Source: Onthophagus taurus
Taxonomy: Eukaryota; Arthropoda; Insecta; Coleoptera; Scarabaeidae
Reading direction: 5' to 3'
Length of the DNA stretch: 64,000 bases
NCBI RefSeq assembly: GCF_036711975.1
Contig: NC_091972.1
Coordinates: 4,965,001-5,029,000, forward strand
Shown: one piece after another, positions 36,127 through 46,537 of the stretch
How positions within the stretch are numbered: position 1 is the first letter of the stretch
Layout of the letters: the number at the start of each line of letters is the position of its first letter
Translations under genes and position numbers: made by a program
Notes under the pieces: model-generated
Seen by the model: the letters and a program-made list of their open reading frames with translations, nothing else
The model's database searches: none
What the model was told of the DNA's origin: nothing

Positions 36127-37557
36127 TTAACTTTTATGTACAATTTCATTTTTACCACAAATAGAACTAAATAATTCAACTTTAGCTTCTTCCGTATAAC
36201 TTCCTTCATCAATAGGAGCCATAAAATTAACTAATTTCGAATGAACTGTATATCTTATTTTCCTCCCTTTTGTAGCTCTCGTATCGATCTTTCGTTTCAT
36301 TTTACTCCTTAAATTTTGCAATTGAATCCATTGTCGTCCTAATTGTACGGGATCAGTTAAATCAGCTGATTTCACTTCAATAAGTTCCCTTAAAAGTTGA
36401 TGGTAAAAATCATCATCATCAAAAATTTCTGGATTCAATTCTTGCTGTTTTTCTTCATCAGATTTTTCATTTTCAGTTTGTTCTGAATCTTTTTCTCCTA
36501 TTATTTCATAATTAGATCGTTTGGTTTGAGTTCGCTTAATTAATCTTGATCTGTCTGTTAAAATATGATTAATTTGATTTAAAACTGAGTGTTGTAAATC
36601 CGATTTTGATCCAATTATGGTTTTATCATTCCATTTTTGAATTGTTGAGTTACGATAATCTTGATAATTTTTATGTCTTTCATCAAGAATTTTTTCATAA
36701 TCTAATAGTTTAACTCGTTTTTTAGGGGGTTTAATTTCATCTTCACTTTCATTAGTGTCTGATTCAACATCAGAATCACTTGGAATTTCTTCATCACTTT
36801 CCTCTGATTTTGATGCACTTTTTGCAGGTTTCAATAAATTTTTCGTATCAGGATATTTTTTCCAAACTAAACTTTGTAACTCTAATAATTTATTTAAAGT
36901 ATTACTTAATGAGTTTTTAGTTTCATTTACTTTTTTCTTAAAATCTGTATGTTCAAGAATTTGATTATAAGTTTCTTTTTGTGGCATTTTATTTGAAGCT
37001 ACAAGACATTTTTGCATTTGTATTCTCATTTCTAATAAATTTTCCCAAATATTTAATTGAGTTCTTATGCACAAACCCTTTTTTAATTGCCCCGAAACAT
37101 TTTCTTCTTTAATATGTTTAAAATTATGATCATCACCATCAATACTTATTCCTTCTTCATCCTCACTTTCATCTTTATCATCCTCACCATCATCACTATT
37201 ATAATCTTCTTCATTTTCATCATTTTCACCACTATCTTCTTCTTCATCAACATCATCATCACCACTTCCTGAATCATGTCCGATTTCACTTTCTGTATCA
37301 AATTCTTCATCAGATTCTTTAAAGTTCTTACGATTTCCTTTCTTCCCGGAATATTTTGCATCTACATCTTCAAGAATTTCAACGTTTTTCTTACGAAAGC
37401 GACTTAAAATAACATCCTCTGTATCATCATCATCTTCAAGAGCCCCCTCTGTGACTTTCGCGGTTTCTTCGTTAATTTCATCTTCCGGGTCAAAAGACGC
37501 TGGTGTAGTACTTAACAGAGTCGATATTCTATCGGCTAAAGATTGGCTTTTATTCAT
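36127..37557 (-). CDS. AATF: AATF/Che-1/Bfr2 family protein, complete single exon
   Basis: AATF (yeast Bfr2) is a nucleolar factor of the small-subunit processome; in animals it is also linked to transcription and apoptosis control. The ORF is 476 residues, a typical family length. Seen: residues about 20-155 are very acidic, with long D/E runs; residues about 160-360 hold the AATF leucine-zipper-type region (KKGLCIRTQLNIWENLLEMR ... LLDYEKILDERH); residues about 385-460 are the TRAUB domain (DDDFYHQLLRELIEVKSADL, WIQLQNLRSKMKRKIDTRAT, KGRKIRYTVHSKLVNFMAPI). The start at 37557 is the first Met and gives the family N-terminus (LADRISTLLSTTPASFDPED). AATAAA follows the stop by about 13 nt (36114-36109). 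The plus-strand ORFs across it are shadows of the acidic codons. Confidence 0.97.
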   Translation of the reverse strand: MNKSQSLADRISTLLSTTPASFDPEDEINEETAKVTEGALEDDDDTEDVILSRFRKKNVEILEDVDAKYSGKKGNRKNFKESDEEFDTESEIGHDSGSGDDDVDEEEDSGENDENEEDYNSDDGEDDKDESEDEEGISIDGDDHNFKHIKEENVSGQLKKGLCIRTQLNIWENLLEMRIQMQKCLVASNKMPQKETYNQILEHTDFKKKVNETKNSLSNTLNKLLELQSLVWKKYPDTKNLLKPAKSASKSEESDEEIPSDSDVESDTNESEDEIKPPKKRVKLLDYEKILDERHKNYQDYRNSTIQKWNDKTIIGSKSDLQHSVLNQINHILTDRSRLIKRTQTKRSNYEIIGEKDSEQTENEKSDEEKQQELNPEIFDDDDFYHQLLRELIEVKSADLTDPVQLGRQWIQLQNLRSKMKRKIDTRATKGRKIRYTVHSKLVNFMAPIDEGSYTEEAKVELFSSICGKNEIVHKS

Positions 37558-38194
37558 TATCGTTGATTTTTAAATAAATCGTGGAAAATATAACCTCAAA
37601 AAACTTTGTGTCAATTTATAACACGTGTGAAGTATGACATGTTAAAATGTTTAAATTATTTTAAAATTCTTTTTATTAAGAAATTGTTAAAGTATATTTC
37701 TATTAAGATATTACTTAAATTTATTCATAAATATAAAAATAATATTAGAAATGTTGAAAATAATAAAAAAATAATACCCGGTTTTTTTTGTTTTACAGTT
37801 GCCGTCATGGTCTTATTTCAAATCCAAATCAATTTTTTGATAAAGGTAAGCATTTTTCATCATTAATAACATAGAAAGAGAATTCCTTGGATTTATTAAG
37901 TTTATTAAAGAAGTAATAATAGGTAGGAATTGATAATAAGAGTAATTTGTACTTAGTATTTAGGTAATACTGTGCGTAATCTTTACTTTTACATGGCAGT
38001 GAAAAAGAATTACTACATCATAAAAAATAAATATGAAATAGATATTTTAGGAATTACATCTTAAAAAATGGTAATTAAAGGTAATAATTGCAAAGGTAAT
38101 AAATTTAAATAGCGCCCTTTATAGAATTTTGTTTTTCGCTAAAAGATGGCGCTACCAATTACTTAATATTTTTTAACCTCATTTTTATAAAAAT
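37558..38194. other. AATF promoter side and LRRC49 3' flank
   Basis: This is the spacer between the 5' end of AATF and the 3' end of LRRC49, both on the minus strand. I see no TATA box or repeat. An AGATGGCGCTACCA word at about 38145 resembles half of a CTCF site. Confidence 0.4.
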
Positions 38195-38389
38195 TTATCC
38201 TAATTCTTTCAATTTCTTTTTCATATACATATCTAATTGGGAGTAATCCAATAAAGTATTTTGAACCATTTCTTGTAAAATAGCTGGCCATTGTTGATCG
38301 AGAAGTCGAAGCTTTTTAATAGCATTACAAGTCAAGTCAATTATGGAACTGCAATATATTTTCGCTTTTTGTCGAGATAACAAACATTC
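38195..38389 (-). CDS. LRRC49: LRRC49 exon 5 (last)
   Basis: Follows acceptor TTTTAG and encodes ECLLSRQKAKIYCSS to KKKLKELG, then TAA. It is a helical tail of 64 residues, in frame with exon 4. Confidence 0.9.
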   Translation of the reverse strand, partial: ECLLSRQKAKIYCSSIIDLTCNAIKKLRLLDQQWPAILQEMVQNTLLDYSQLDMYMKKKLKELG

Positions 38390-41300
38390 CTAAAATATAT
38401 ATTTATAAATCAAATATTTCAAGATGAAATAACTTACTTGTGGTACATTTCCTTTTTTCCATTGTAACGCTTCTTTACTTACAACACTTCGAAGTGCAGG
38501 ATCAACTCCAAGCAACCATTTTTTAGCACTTTGTTCTTTAGTTTGGGATAAATCGATGTGAAGTCTTGTTAAAAGGGGCTGTAATAAAGGCTCTGGTAAA
38601 GACCATAAAACCAAATCACTTAAACTTTTGTATTCTTCATTAGCTAATTTTATTTCTTCATCTTCAATCTAAAAAAAAAACATCAACCCAAACAAAAAAA
38701 AAATTTCAAAATACCTTCTCTCCATTAATAATTTTTAAACCCCAATGAGATAACCTATAAATCGCGTAACTTCTCCAAGATGGTTTTTTAACAACCGGAT
38801 TACCTTCTTCCCCAATATTTAAAGTAACCAAACCTTGAATTTCAGCTAAAGCATTTAATTGCCCAATAAATTGAATGTTGGTTTCTTGAAAATTAAAATT
38901 TTCCGCGTTTGGAAATCTCATTTTTATTTTACTCAAAATCGGCGTTATCCCGTTAAAATTAGCGTAATTAAAATTAATTGTCGTAACGTCATTAGCTTTA
39001 CTTGGACTCCACGGTTTATCAATAAATCTTAACGCAGCTTGTCCGTAAACATTTAAATATCGACCACAAATTTCAATCAAATAATCACCACCTTGTTCTC
39101 GTTCTTTTGACGCAGCATTAACGGGAGATGACTTTTTTGGTTTTGCCGTAGCTGCCCTTACATTCGTTTTAGAATTGTGAACTAAACGTGAATTAGTAGC
39201 ACTTTTTATACTTCTTGAAACACTTTTTGAACTACTTTTTGAAGATGGATTTAAATCTGAATTACTTGGAATCGTTACGTTTGATATTGCCGTGTTTGTG
39301 GAGATGTTACTTGATGAATCTGTGTTTGATGATGATTTTGGGAGATTAATTTCTTTTATGTTGGGGGTGGGTTCTGGTTGTTTGATTGGATTTTCGTTAC
39401 AATCGTTTTTAATTGATTCTTCAATACTTTTAGAATCACTTAAATTACTATCAGAATCGCTGTCAGAATGAGTACTATTTAATGAACTAACACTACTATC
39501 GATATTTGGACCAATACTAGATAAACTATTTGATGGTTTTATTACGTTTTGATTTTTTTGTTCCATTTTGTTAATAATAGGAACTAAAATTGGAGGTAAC
39601 CGAAAAAATTCACCGCTATTCGAAGTATTTGACGACGAAGTATTTTGGGAATTATCAGTATCTTGAGAACCACTTCTTAACACCACCTTTTTTTCTTTTA
39701 ATGCGGGAACTTTCGTTGCAACTTTCGATTTAATTTTTAAAACATTCCGATTTTCCGGTTTTGATAAACTGGTTAGAATAAAATCAGCATCCGGTTGTAA
39801 TTTTTTAACAATTGATACGGAACAATTCGTTAAACATTTCGTTTGCGATCTTAACAATTCCCAATTTGTACGAGCATTCGAAATAACTTCTTCTCTACGT
39901 CCATTTAGTGATGCATTGCAAGACAAGTCCAAGAATGATTCACTTGAAGATTCCTTTTTACGCCTCCATATCATTGCAGCTTTCCGAACTTGTTCTGTAA
40001 TTTGCATGGAATTCAAGCTGGTTAAAAGTGGCAAAAAAGATATTAAAAATGATGCGCAATCTCCGTTTAGAAAAACCGGGTTGTTGTCGATAGAAATTTC
40101 TTTTATATTCGTTGATTTTATTATACTTGTCATATCTTCAACGTTGGTAACGTTGTTGTTACTTAAATAAAGTTTTATTAAGTTTGGTGTGGATCCAAAT
40201 CCGAGTAATTTTTTAATTTTGTTTCGTCGCAAATTTAATTCTTGCAAAGAATTTAAACCTTGCAAATCATATTGGTTGATTATTTTAATTTGGTTTCCGG
40301 CCAAATTTAATACTTTTAATTCCGATAATGTTGATAAGTTTGTTACAGTTTGGATTTGATTACCGTGGAGATCTAAAACTTCAATTTTTAATAAATTTTC
40401 GAGACCTTCTATTTTTGTAATCCTAAAATTTGAAAAAAAAATGTTTACTAAAATTTTTATTGAGAAATACCAAAGAAATTGTTTAACTAGAAGCAGCATT
40501 GCCTATCTCCGCCTGTATGCGAGATTGAAGCCAACGTTCAAGAGTGTTTGTTTTGGTATTGGCGAATAGCAACAAATAACAATGAATAACAACAATTAAC
40601 ACAAGAAACTTCACAATATTACTCAAAATAATCTCATTAACGCACAATAAACTGTTTCAAATCGAATTTTGACACTTGGAAATGTCAAATCAAAACAGTT
40701 GGTTGCCATGGTTACGCACTGCTACTGCCATTTTCTATATCAAATGAATGGGAAATAATGAAACTTTAAATTAATTTTTCTCGAAAATTTTCTTATGTAA
40801 CTGATATTAATATTTATTGTACATAATTCAGAAAAAAATCCTCTTTCAAATTCCGATATAAAAAATGGGGTATTCCATTTAAAAAAAACTTCCATCACGT
40901 CATAACTCGTTTAAAAATGGCGGAAAAAATTTAAAATATACCCCAAAAAATTGCAAAAAATTTAAATCTTTAGACCCGTTTCAGCGATTTTTTCATAATT
41001 GGTTTGTGATGATTTTATCGAATTTATCCGTTACTTTTGAAACGCACTTTATATCACTGTGTTGTATATTTTTATTGAATTAAAACTAGAACTAACACTA
41101 GACCTAGAAAGTTTCGGGTTTAGCCGTGCGTCTTCAGACCCACTTCGCACGTCTTCAAGACGGTTAAATCCGAATGATTCTAGTTCTAGGTCTTGTGTTA
41201 GCTCTAGTGATAGTGCAAAACTTAAGTGGAATTAGAGAATAGATCTAGGTTTACTGTTAGTTCCAGTTTTAATTGTTATTCAGCGTTAGATTGTGGTATA

Positions 41301-43779
41301 TTTTTGTTGAACGTAACAGTACTAACACTAGAACTGGAAATATTCACCTTTTCCAAGCAAAACTTTTTCTTTGCAAAGCTACCCTAGCGTATACTATTAA
41401 GCTATGTTGCATTTTATGTGGAACAGTGCAAGTGCACAGTAGGTTCGTAGCTATGATTACTGTATTCATATATTGCGAGTTATACAGGTCGCTGGTATGC
41501 ATGGAAACGGTCGGTTATCTCCTAAAGTAAGATAGCTAGCAAAAAATCTCAAGATACAAAAGTACCGTATTTTCTCGAATCTAATTCGCACCTAATTTTA
41601 TATGCTCTAAAATCAAAGGCGGATTATAATCGGATGTGGATTACATTCACAAACTAACTTTTTTTACCATCATTGTAATTTTAAAATCGAGGTGCGGATA
41701 AGATACGAGAAAATACGGTATTACAATAAAGACAAATTAAGTATACAGGGTCAGCCAAAAAGTTATGACGAAACCAAGTTGTGTGTTCTTTAATAGAACA
41801 TCCTATATATTATTCCATATTTGGGTTCATCTCGAAATTCTAAACAAAATTCATGTAACATATCGTAAATCTAAACTTAACCATTTTCAAGATATTCAAC
41901 TTTGAAAATCACTCTTATAAATTACATACACAAAAGTAGTTTTATCGATTATGTTCATAATTCATCAAAGTACCTTTGAAGTTTTTCATCTCCATAGCAA
42001 CGTAGTGACATAACATATGTCAAAAATAGTTTAAATTACGTCACTAATTAGATAAATTCGTAAATTTTTAAAAGCTCGATATTTGGAAAACGGTTAAGTG
42101 AAGGTCTATGATTCATGTAACACGAATTTTGTTTAGAATTTTGACATAAACTGAAATATGGAATAATATACAGGGTGTTATTAAAGAAAACGTAATTCGT
42201 CATAACTTTTTGACTGCCCCTGTATACTTAGTTTGTCTTTATTGTAATAAGATTAGGTTTTTATCCATTTCACCCTTTTTGATTATAATATGAAAGATCA
42301 AAGAACAAATTATACTCTGGTGATGACTTTTTTTTTTAAATGTTTATTTTTCTAAACTAGTTTTGGGCACAAACCCTTCCTCAGTAGAATTAGAACGTCA
42401 AGTAGTACATTTTTAAGTTACATTTAAACACAAATTTGTATATAAATCAAAGTATAAAAACATTATATTCGACTGAATTTGATTTTACGGGAACAATAAC
42501 GAAAACACAAAACTAAATCGATTTAGTTTAGAGAAATAAAGATTAAAAAAAAAAAAGTCATCACAGAGTATAATTTGTTCTTTGATCTTTCATATTATTT
42601 ATTGTAATAGATTTTAACCCTAGGATGCATAAACGGCCCGACGAGATTATAGTTACTATAGTTATTTTATTGGTTAAGTATCCTAGGGTTAAAAAACATT
42701 AAATCTTTTGTATTTCAACATTTTTCGCCAGCTATCTTACTTTAGGAGATAACTGACCGTTTCCATACATATCAGCGACCCTGTATAAAATTCCTGGTAC
42801 AAAAACAAGACACAATATTGAGAGAAGCAATATTATACACCACCTTCTGCTAACACATGTGAACAGAAACTGTCGTTATTGCACAATGTGACGCACAAAC
42901 CCCATATACAATGCAATTAGTTGCGCAACTAATTTCAAACAATTTTGAATTTCTGCAACCAGTTGCGCAAAGCATCAACCAACACCATACACCACACAAT
43001 TTTCGTAATACAGCGATTGTTGCGCAATTTATTTGGAGGTATATAGATCCTATTAGGAGGAGTTGTGCTTTTATTAGGGTTCAGTAAAAAAGATTAGATT
43101 GCTCAGGAATACTTGGGTGGCTGGCTTCAACTTTTCGTGTTTATATGTGCTTCTAATTATACAATTACTTTGAAAAATACGTTTTTTAACCTATTTTTTC
43201 CTAAAAGTAGAACCCTAAGATTTTCCAAATTTTCCAAAAACCCAATTTTCTCCAGTTGATTATCATAAATATCTAAAAACACTAAAAACTGAAACATTTG
43301 CTCTTTAAAGCCTTCTAAAGTGTTGATTAAATTGTGCTGTAGCGAAAATAATCTTAATTTAGGCTCATTTTCTAATATAGGAATAACCGTTAATCCCCTT
43401 CTGTCCAAACAAACTCTATCCGGGTGTTTTTCCTTTTCTTTCTGATCCCTCGATACCTTAAAAGTGCTTCCTCTTTGTTGGACTTGTAACGATACGTTTT
43501 CAATAGATTCAACTTTATGAATATTAACATTTTTATTTTTAGATGAAGATGATTTCAATGTATTTGTTAATGGTAAAGCTGGTCCTATCGTTAAGAAATC
43601 TTTTTCTTTATTGTGTTGTGCTGTGATTGCTCTAGTTTTGTCTGAGATTCTTGCAGAAGATTTATTTTGATTAATGTGTAATTTTCTTTTATCCTAAAAC
43701 AAATCATTTAATTTTTGAAATAAAATTGTTACGGTTTAGATAAACTTACAAGTGTAGCTGCACTACTACTCGTTGGCAT
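38195..43779 (-). CDS. LRRC49: LRRC49 orthologue, five-exon gene model
   Basis: LRRC49 belongs to the tubulin polyglutamylase complex that modifies axonemal and centriolar tubulin. Exons on the minus strand: 43750-43779 (MPTSSSAATL, donor GTAAG), 43191-43693, 38715-40422, 38438-38668 and 38195-38389 (stop). All junctions keep frame and total 888 codons. Seen: DRVCLDRRGLTVIPILENEP and leucine-rich repeats (LRLFSLQHNLI, LVFLDIYDNQL, LRVLLLGKNR | ITKIEGLENL, IEVLDLHGNQ), a low-complexity S/N/K linker in exon 3, then the family-specific C-terminal region (YLIEICGRYLNVYGQAALRF, LNIGEEGNPVVKKPSWRSYA, YRLSHWGLKIINGEKV) and a helical end. The exon 2/3 junction splits the R codon using donor GTTAAA. 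Intron 2 (about 2.8 kb) is full of transposons. The order of blocks matches vertebrate LRRC49. Confidence 0.93.
38438..38668 (-). CDS. LRRC49: LRRC49 exon 4
   Basis: 231 nt, 77 codons, from acceptor TTTTAG to donor GTAAGT. It encodes IEDEEIKLANEEYKSLSDLV through LQWKKGNVPQ. The frame is phase 0 at both ends. Introns on its two sides are 46 nt and 48 nt. Confidence 0.9.
38715..40422 (-). CDS. LRRC49: LRRC49 exon 3 (main exon)
   Basis: 1708 nt, entering in phase 2 after AAATTTTAG and leaving in phase 0 before GTATTT. It carries four LRRs, the serine/asparagine-rich linker and the conserved C-terminal domain. The open frame extends upstream into the intron to an ATG at 40499, but homology begins exactly at the splice acceptor. 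Confidence 0.93.
41085..41345. repeat. palindromic satellite cluster in LRRC49 intron 2
   Basis: Two modules with the TTTAGCCG and CGGTTAAA cores and CTAGAACTAACACTAGACC words. The cluster begins after TGTATATTTTTATTGAATTAAAA, the linker shared with other clusters, and is followed by the conserved right flank at 41346-41484. Confidence 0.9.
41565..41718. mobile_element. 154-bp MITE, CCGTATTTTCTCG ends
   Basis: CCGTATTTTCTCGAATCTAA and GATACGAGAAAATACGG are inverted termini with GTGCG/CGCAC subterminal words and TA on each side. This terminus type is common among animal mariner/pogo-like MITEs. It sits inside the 41485-42783 element. Confidence 0.85.
41746..42222. mobile_element. nested foldback, CAGGGTCAGCCAAAAAG ends
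   Basis: CAGGGTCAGCCAAAAAGTTATGACG is matched by CGTCATAACTTTTTGACTGCCCCTG, with TA at 41744-41745 and 42223-42224. The inverted homology continues outward: ACAATAAAGACAAATTAAG before and CTTAGTTTGTCTTTATTGTA after. The element therefore either sits at the axis of a larger palindrome or was copied together with its flank. Confidence 0.85.
42286..42596. repeat. third inverted repeat in the LRRC49 intron
   Basis: ATATGAAAGATCAAAGAAC...CTCTGGTGATGAC (from 42289) is repeated inverted at about 42555-42594. The loop includes TTTTGGGCACAAACCCTTCC. Poly-T/poly-A runs adjoin the arms. Confidence 0.8.
43191..43693 (-). CDS. LRRC49: LRRC49 exon 2
   Basis: 503 nt from acceptor GTTTTAG to donor GTTAAA. 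It starts DKRKLHINQNKSSARISD and carries the first LRRs. The length leaves two bases that pair with the first G of exon 3 to make AGG (R). Confidence 0.9.
43750..43779 (-). CDS. LRRC49: LRRC49 exon 1, start codon
   Basis: ATG plus nine codons (MPTSSSAATL) ending at a strong donor, GTAAGTTTA; the 56-nt intron ends TTTTAG. Chosen because the exon 2 frame has no upstream Met and this splice keeps it open. Confidence 0.8.
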
Positions 43780-44640
43780 TTAAATAAGTCGAAAACACTC
43801 ATTTGAATTAAAGATAATAATTCCATTTATGAATAAAATTTGAAGTTTAACGTGAATGTAAGATTTTATTCATGATTTTATTTATTAAGTATTAAAAATG
43901 AGTTTAAATAATTATTTTTAGAATTAATATGAAGTGTTGCGTGACTGTACACTCGAATTATGCAATAAACTGTTTTTTTAGCATTTTATTTCACGATGTT
44001 AGTGCCAAGAACGAAAATTTGACAGTAAATAAATTTTCAATTAGATAACTTAACCTATAAATATGACGTTGGAAATGAATACAGTTTCCTGTAATTTAAC
44101 ATCAATATTATTTTTTAAATAATTCTTTAAAATCTTTCACTAAATTAATAATAACCCGCAAAGCTATACTTCGAATATAAAAAGGAAGATAACTAGAACT
44201 AGAAACATTCGGGTTTTATTTTACAATATTTTATAAATTAGTAGACAGCATGGCGCGGTTACCACAAAAAAAAATTAACAAATCAAAGTGATAATTAATG
44301 GTTGTTCCATCTAAAATATTTTTTTAATCTTAAACAATATTTTGCAATAAATATTTATATTTGTATCGATTCATTTACGATGACAAAAAAAAATGTCAAG
44401 TAAAATTCCAATTCTTTATTCTTTTCGTTTGTATATTTACATAGTGATTAATTTATTATAACAGTGCACCTTCAAGTTGAACTTTCACAAATGATGTCAA
44501 CCGAAATACGCACGTTTTGTTCTTTAGAAACGATTATTTTCTTTCGACAAAAGAAATTTTGCCAAAGACGTAACTAAATTGTTAACACATCATTTTCTCG
44601 TTAAACATCTCACCCCTCCTTCAATTATTATTACCCGGTT
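43780..44640. other. divergent intergenic region between LRRC49 and the first secreted-precursor gene
   Basis: No TATA box toward LRRC49. A solitary satellite scrap, AACTAGAACTAGAAACATTCGG, lies at about 44191-44213. Otherwise AT-rich. Confidence 0.5.
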
Positions 44641-44653
44641 GATGTATAAATTC
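44641..44653 (+). promoter_or_regulatory. TATA box of the first secreted-precursor gene
   Basis: GATGTATAAATTC lies about 80 nt before the donor of the inferred 5' UTR exon (…CACC|GTAAGT at 44731). The distance fits a short first exon starting near 44675. Confidence 0.5.
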
Positions 44654-44797
44654 AAGAAAAATTTTATTTTTAAGACATTAATTTTTAAATCCTTCATACT
44701 CCTTCATAAATATTATATTTAAAACGCACCGTAAGTTTTTAATAATAATTTAATTAATTTCCATTCTTAATTTTTTTTTTATTTATTCATTTAGAAA

Positions 44798-45091
44798 ATG
44801 TCATCAACAAAAACAGCTTTAATTCTTTACACATTAATCATCATTAATTTTATTTATTTGAGTTCGTCTAAGTCAATTATTGGAACAACAAAGGATATTT
44901 TTACTAATAATTATAAGGATAACGAGTTAATTAGGACGAAAAGATCCCTATCCGATTTTGATGAAAGTATGGATACTGCGGAAACTGTTGTTTATATTCC
45001 TTACTTTAGTGCGAAGGGTCATAAATATAAAAGGAGAAGAATTAGTAGGCCCGTTTATTCTTATTATAATTGTTTTGGTTATGCTAGATAA
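44798..45091 (+). CDS. small secreted precursor A, 97 residues
   Basis: Unrecognised family. Residues 1-25 form a signal peptide (ALILYTLIIINFIYLSSSKS). The rest is polar with a dibasic site, RTKR|SLSDFDES, and then AETVVYIPYFSAKGHKYKRR with a second basic cluster. The ATG follows a splice acceptor (TTTAG at 44790-44794) by 3 nt; the donor CACC|GTAAGT at 44731 gives a 64-nt intron in the 5' UTR. AATAAA is at 45127-45132, about 36 nt after the stop. Promoter, intron and polyadenylation signal all support a real gene. The layout is the same as the genes at 46538 and 52564, with which it shares a weak motif. It could be a neuropeptide-like, antimicrobial or other secreted precursor; I cannot tell. 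Confidence 0.75.
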   Translation: MSSTKTALILYTLIIINFIYLSSSKSIIGTTKDIFTNNYKDNELIRTKRSLSDFDESMDTAETVVYIPYFSAKGHKYKRRRISRPVYSYYNCFGYAR

Positions 45092-45324
45092 CAATTTTAT
45101 ATTGTATGTATTAATTATCGCTTAAAAATAAAAAGAAAACTATTTTTTAGAAATGCAAAATTTAAACCTTTATGAAAATTATATAGTTTAACCAGATGAA
45201 AACTAAATCTGGTAGTCTTGCAGAGTTAATAAAATGAATAATCGATGAATCATGATCTTGGCATTCTATCGTTGAGAATTCTTGCTGTTTCTAGATATTT
45301 TTATCATTTTATTAAACATTCGAA

Positions 45325-45870
45325 TTTAACCGCACGTCTCTCAAGACGGCAAAACCCGAATGATTCTAGGTCTAGCGCTGAACAACAATTAAAACTAGAA
45401 CTAACACTAGACCTAGAACTAAAAACATTCGGGTCTAGCCGCACGTCCCTCAAGACGGCTAAACCTGAATGATTCTAGTTATAGGTCTTGTGTTAGTTCT
45501 AGTGATACTGCTAGTACAATACTAGAACTAACACTAGACCAAGAACTAGAAACATTCGGGTTTAGCCGTCTTGAGAGACGTGCGGCTAAACCAGAATGAT
45601 TCTAGATCTAGGTCTTGTGTTAGTTCTAGTGATAGTGCTAGTGCAATACTAGAACTAACACTAGACCGAAAACTAAAAACATTCGGGTTTAGCGGCACGT
45701 CTCTTAAGATGGCTAAACTCGAATGATTCTAGTTCTAGGTCTTGTGTTAGTTCTAGTGCTAGTCCAAAACTAGAACTAACACTAGACCTAAAACTAGAAA
45801 GGAACGCTGAATAACAATTAAAACTAGAATTAATACTAGACCTAGAAACAATCAGGTTTAGTTTACATAT
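45325..45870. repeat. palindromic satellite cluster between secreted-precursor genes
   Basis: Four palindromic modules (TTAACCGCACG, CTAGCCGCACG, TTTAGCCGTCTTGAGAGACG and TTTAGCGGCACG variants) with GATACTGCTAGTACAATACTAG spacers. It contains the AACAATTAAAACTAGAACTA boundary word twice. It starts about 190 bp after gene A's polyadenylation signal. Confidence 0.9.
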
Positions 45871-45879
45871 AATTTTTTT

Positions 45880-46537
45880 GATCTAAGAATTTCTTTATTT
45901 TCCACCATCCGAGCTTAATTCCGTCCCTAAGTATATAAATTACTCAATCAGCTCCATGTTTGTCTACTACAATGCATGCGTGAATCGGCTTCCTCTTGTC
46001 TGTGTTACTATTTTTAGTTTTTGTGTATTAATTTAAGTTGAAACGTCAGTGTGACATTGATTTCAAACATGATATAACCAAATTCCCCTCTAATCTAACC
46101 AATTATTACCAACTTCACACCAATTTGACAAGTACTGAATGAAAAACACAAAGTGTACTCATATACGAGAAAACTATTAATTTCCAATCTTAGTCGACTC
46201 TGTATTGAACAAAAATGATTAATTCCTTTTAATCTCACTAACTTAAGCATGATTTCACTTTTGGACATTGTGACATTTGATTAAATTTTTGACATATGAC
46301 ATGACATTCTACTATTGACATGAACACGGTTTAATTTTTAGGTAATTAAATTCAATTTAAAAAGAAACCTTTGGTTTATTTAAATACTTTTTTAACAAAT
46401 AAATAAAATATAAATTAATCATAAAAAAATCTTATAATAATAAACAATGAGACAAGAAACGTTTACAAGATCAAAAAAATTAAATATCAACAGCCATCAT
46501 CTTTGACGAAAATTTTTTTAACATTCGTTAAACGAGA
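45880..46537. other. spacer, nothing recognised
   Basis: It includes the 3' flank of precursor gene B, with TTTATT at 46375-46380 (AATAAA on the minus strand). A GTATATAAATTAC word at 45931 is not tied to any gene. Confidence 0.4.

Larger units (their letters stand above)
41485..42783. mobile_element. foldback element inserted in the satellite right flank, TA target
   Basis: The arms are CAGGTCGCTGGTATGCATGG...ATCTCCTAAAGTAAGATAGC and its inverse at 42729-42783, ending ATCAGCGACCCTG. TA occurs at 41483-41484 and 42784-42785. The flanks, GAGTTA|TA and TA|TAAAATTCCTGGTA, match the uninterrupted GAGTTATATGAAATTCCTGGTA at about 8621-8642, so both empty and filled sites are in this window. The arms are about 55 bp. 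The interior contains three further inverted repeats. Confidence 0.9.

Noticed and set aside
36755-37361. Plus- and minus-strand ORFs overlapping AATF
   Set aside because: Low-complexity shadows of the GAT/GAA-rich acidic codons of AATF.
40423-40499. ATG at 40499 as the start of a 597-residue LRR protein
   Set aside because: Homology begins exactly at the splice acceptor at 40422, and exon 2 at 43191-43693 supplies the preceding LRRs in frame.
45271-45472. 75-codon ORF starting MNHDLGILSLRILAV and running into the satellite
   Set aside because: Most of it (LTARLSRRQNPNDSRSS...) is translated satellite palindrome; similar peptides arise in every cluster, for example at 28799-29050.
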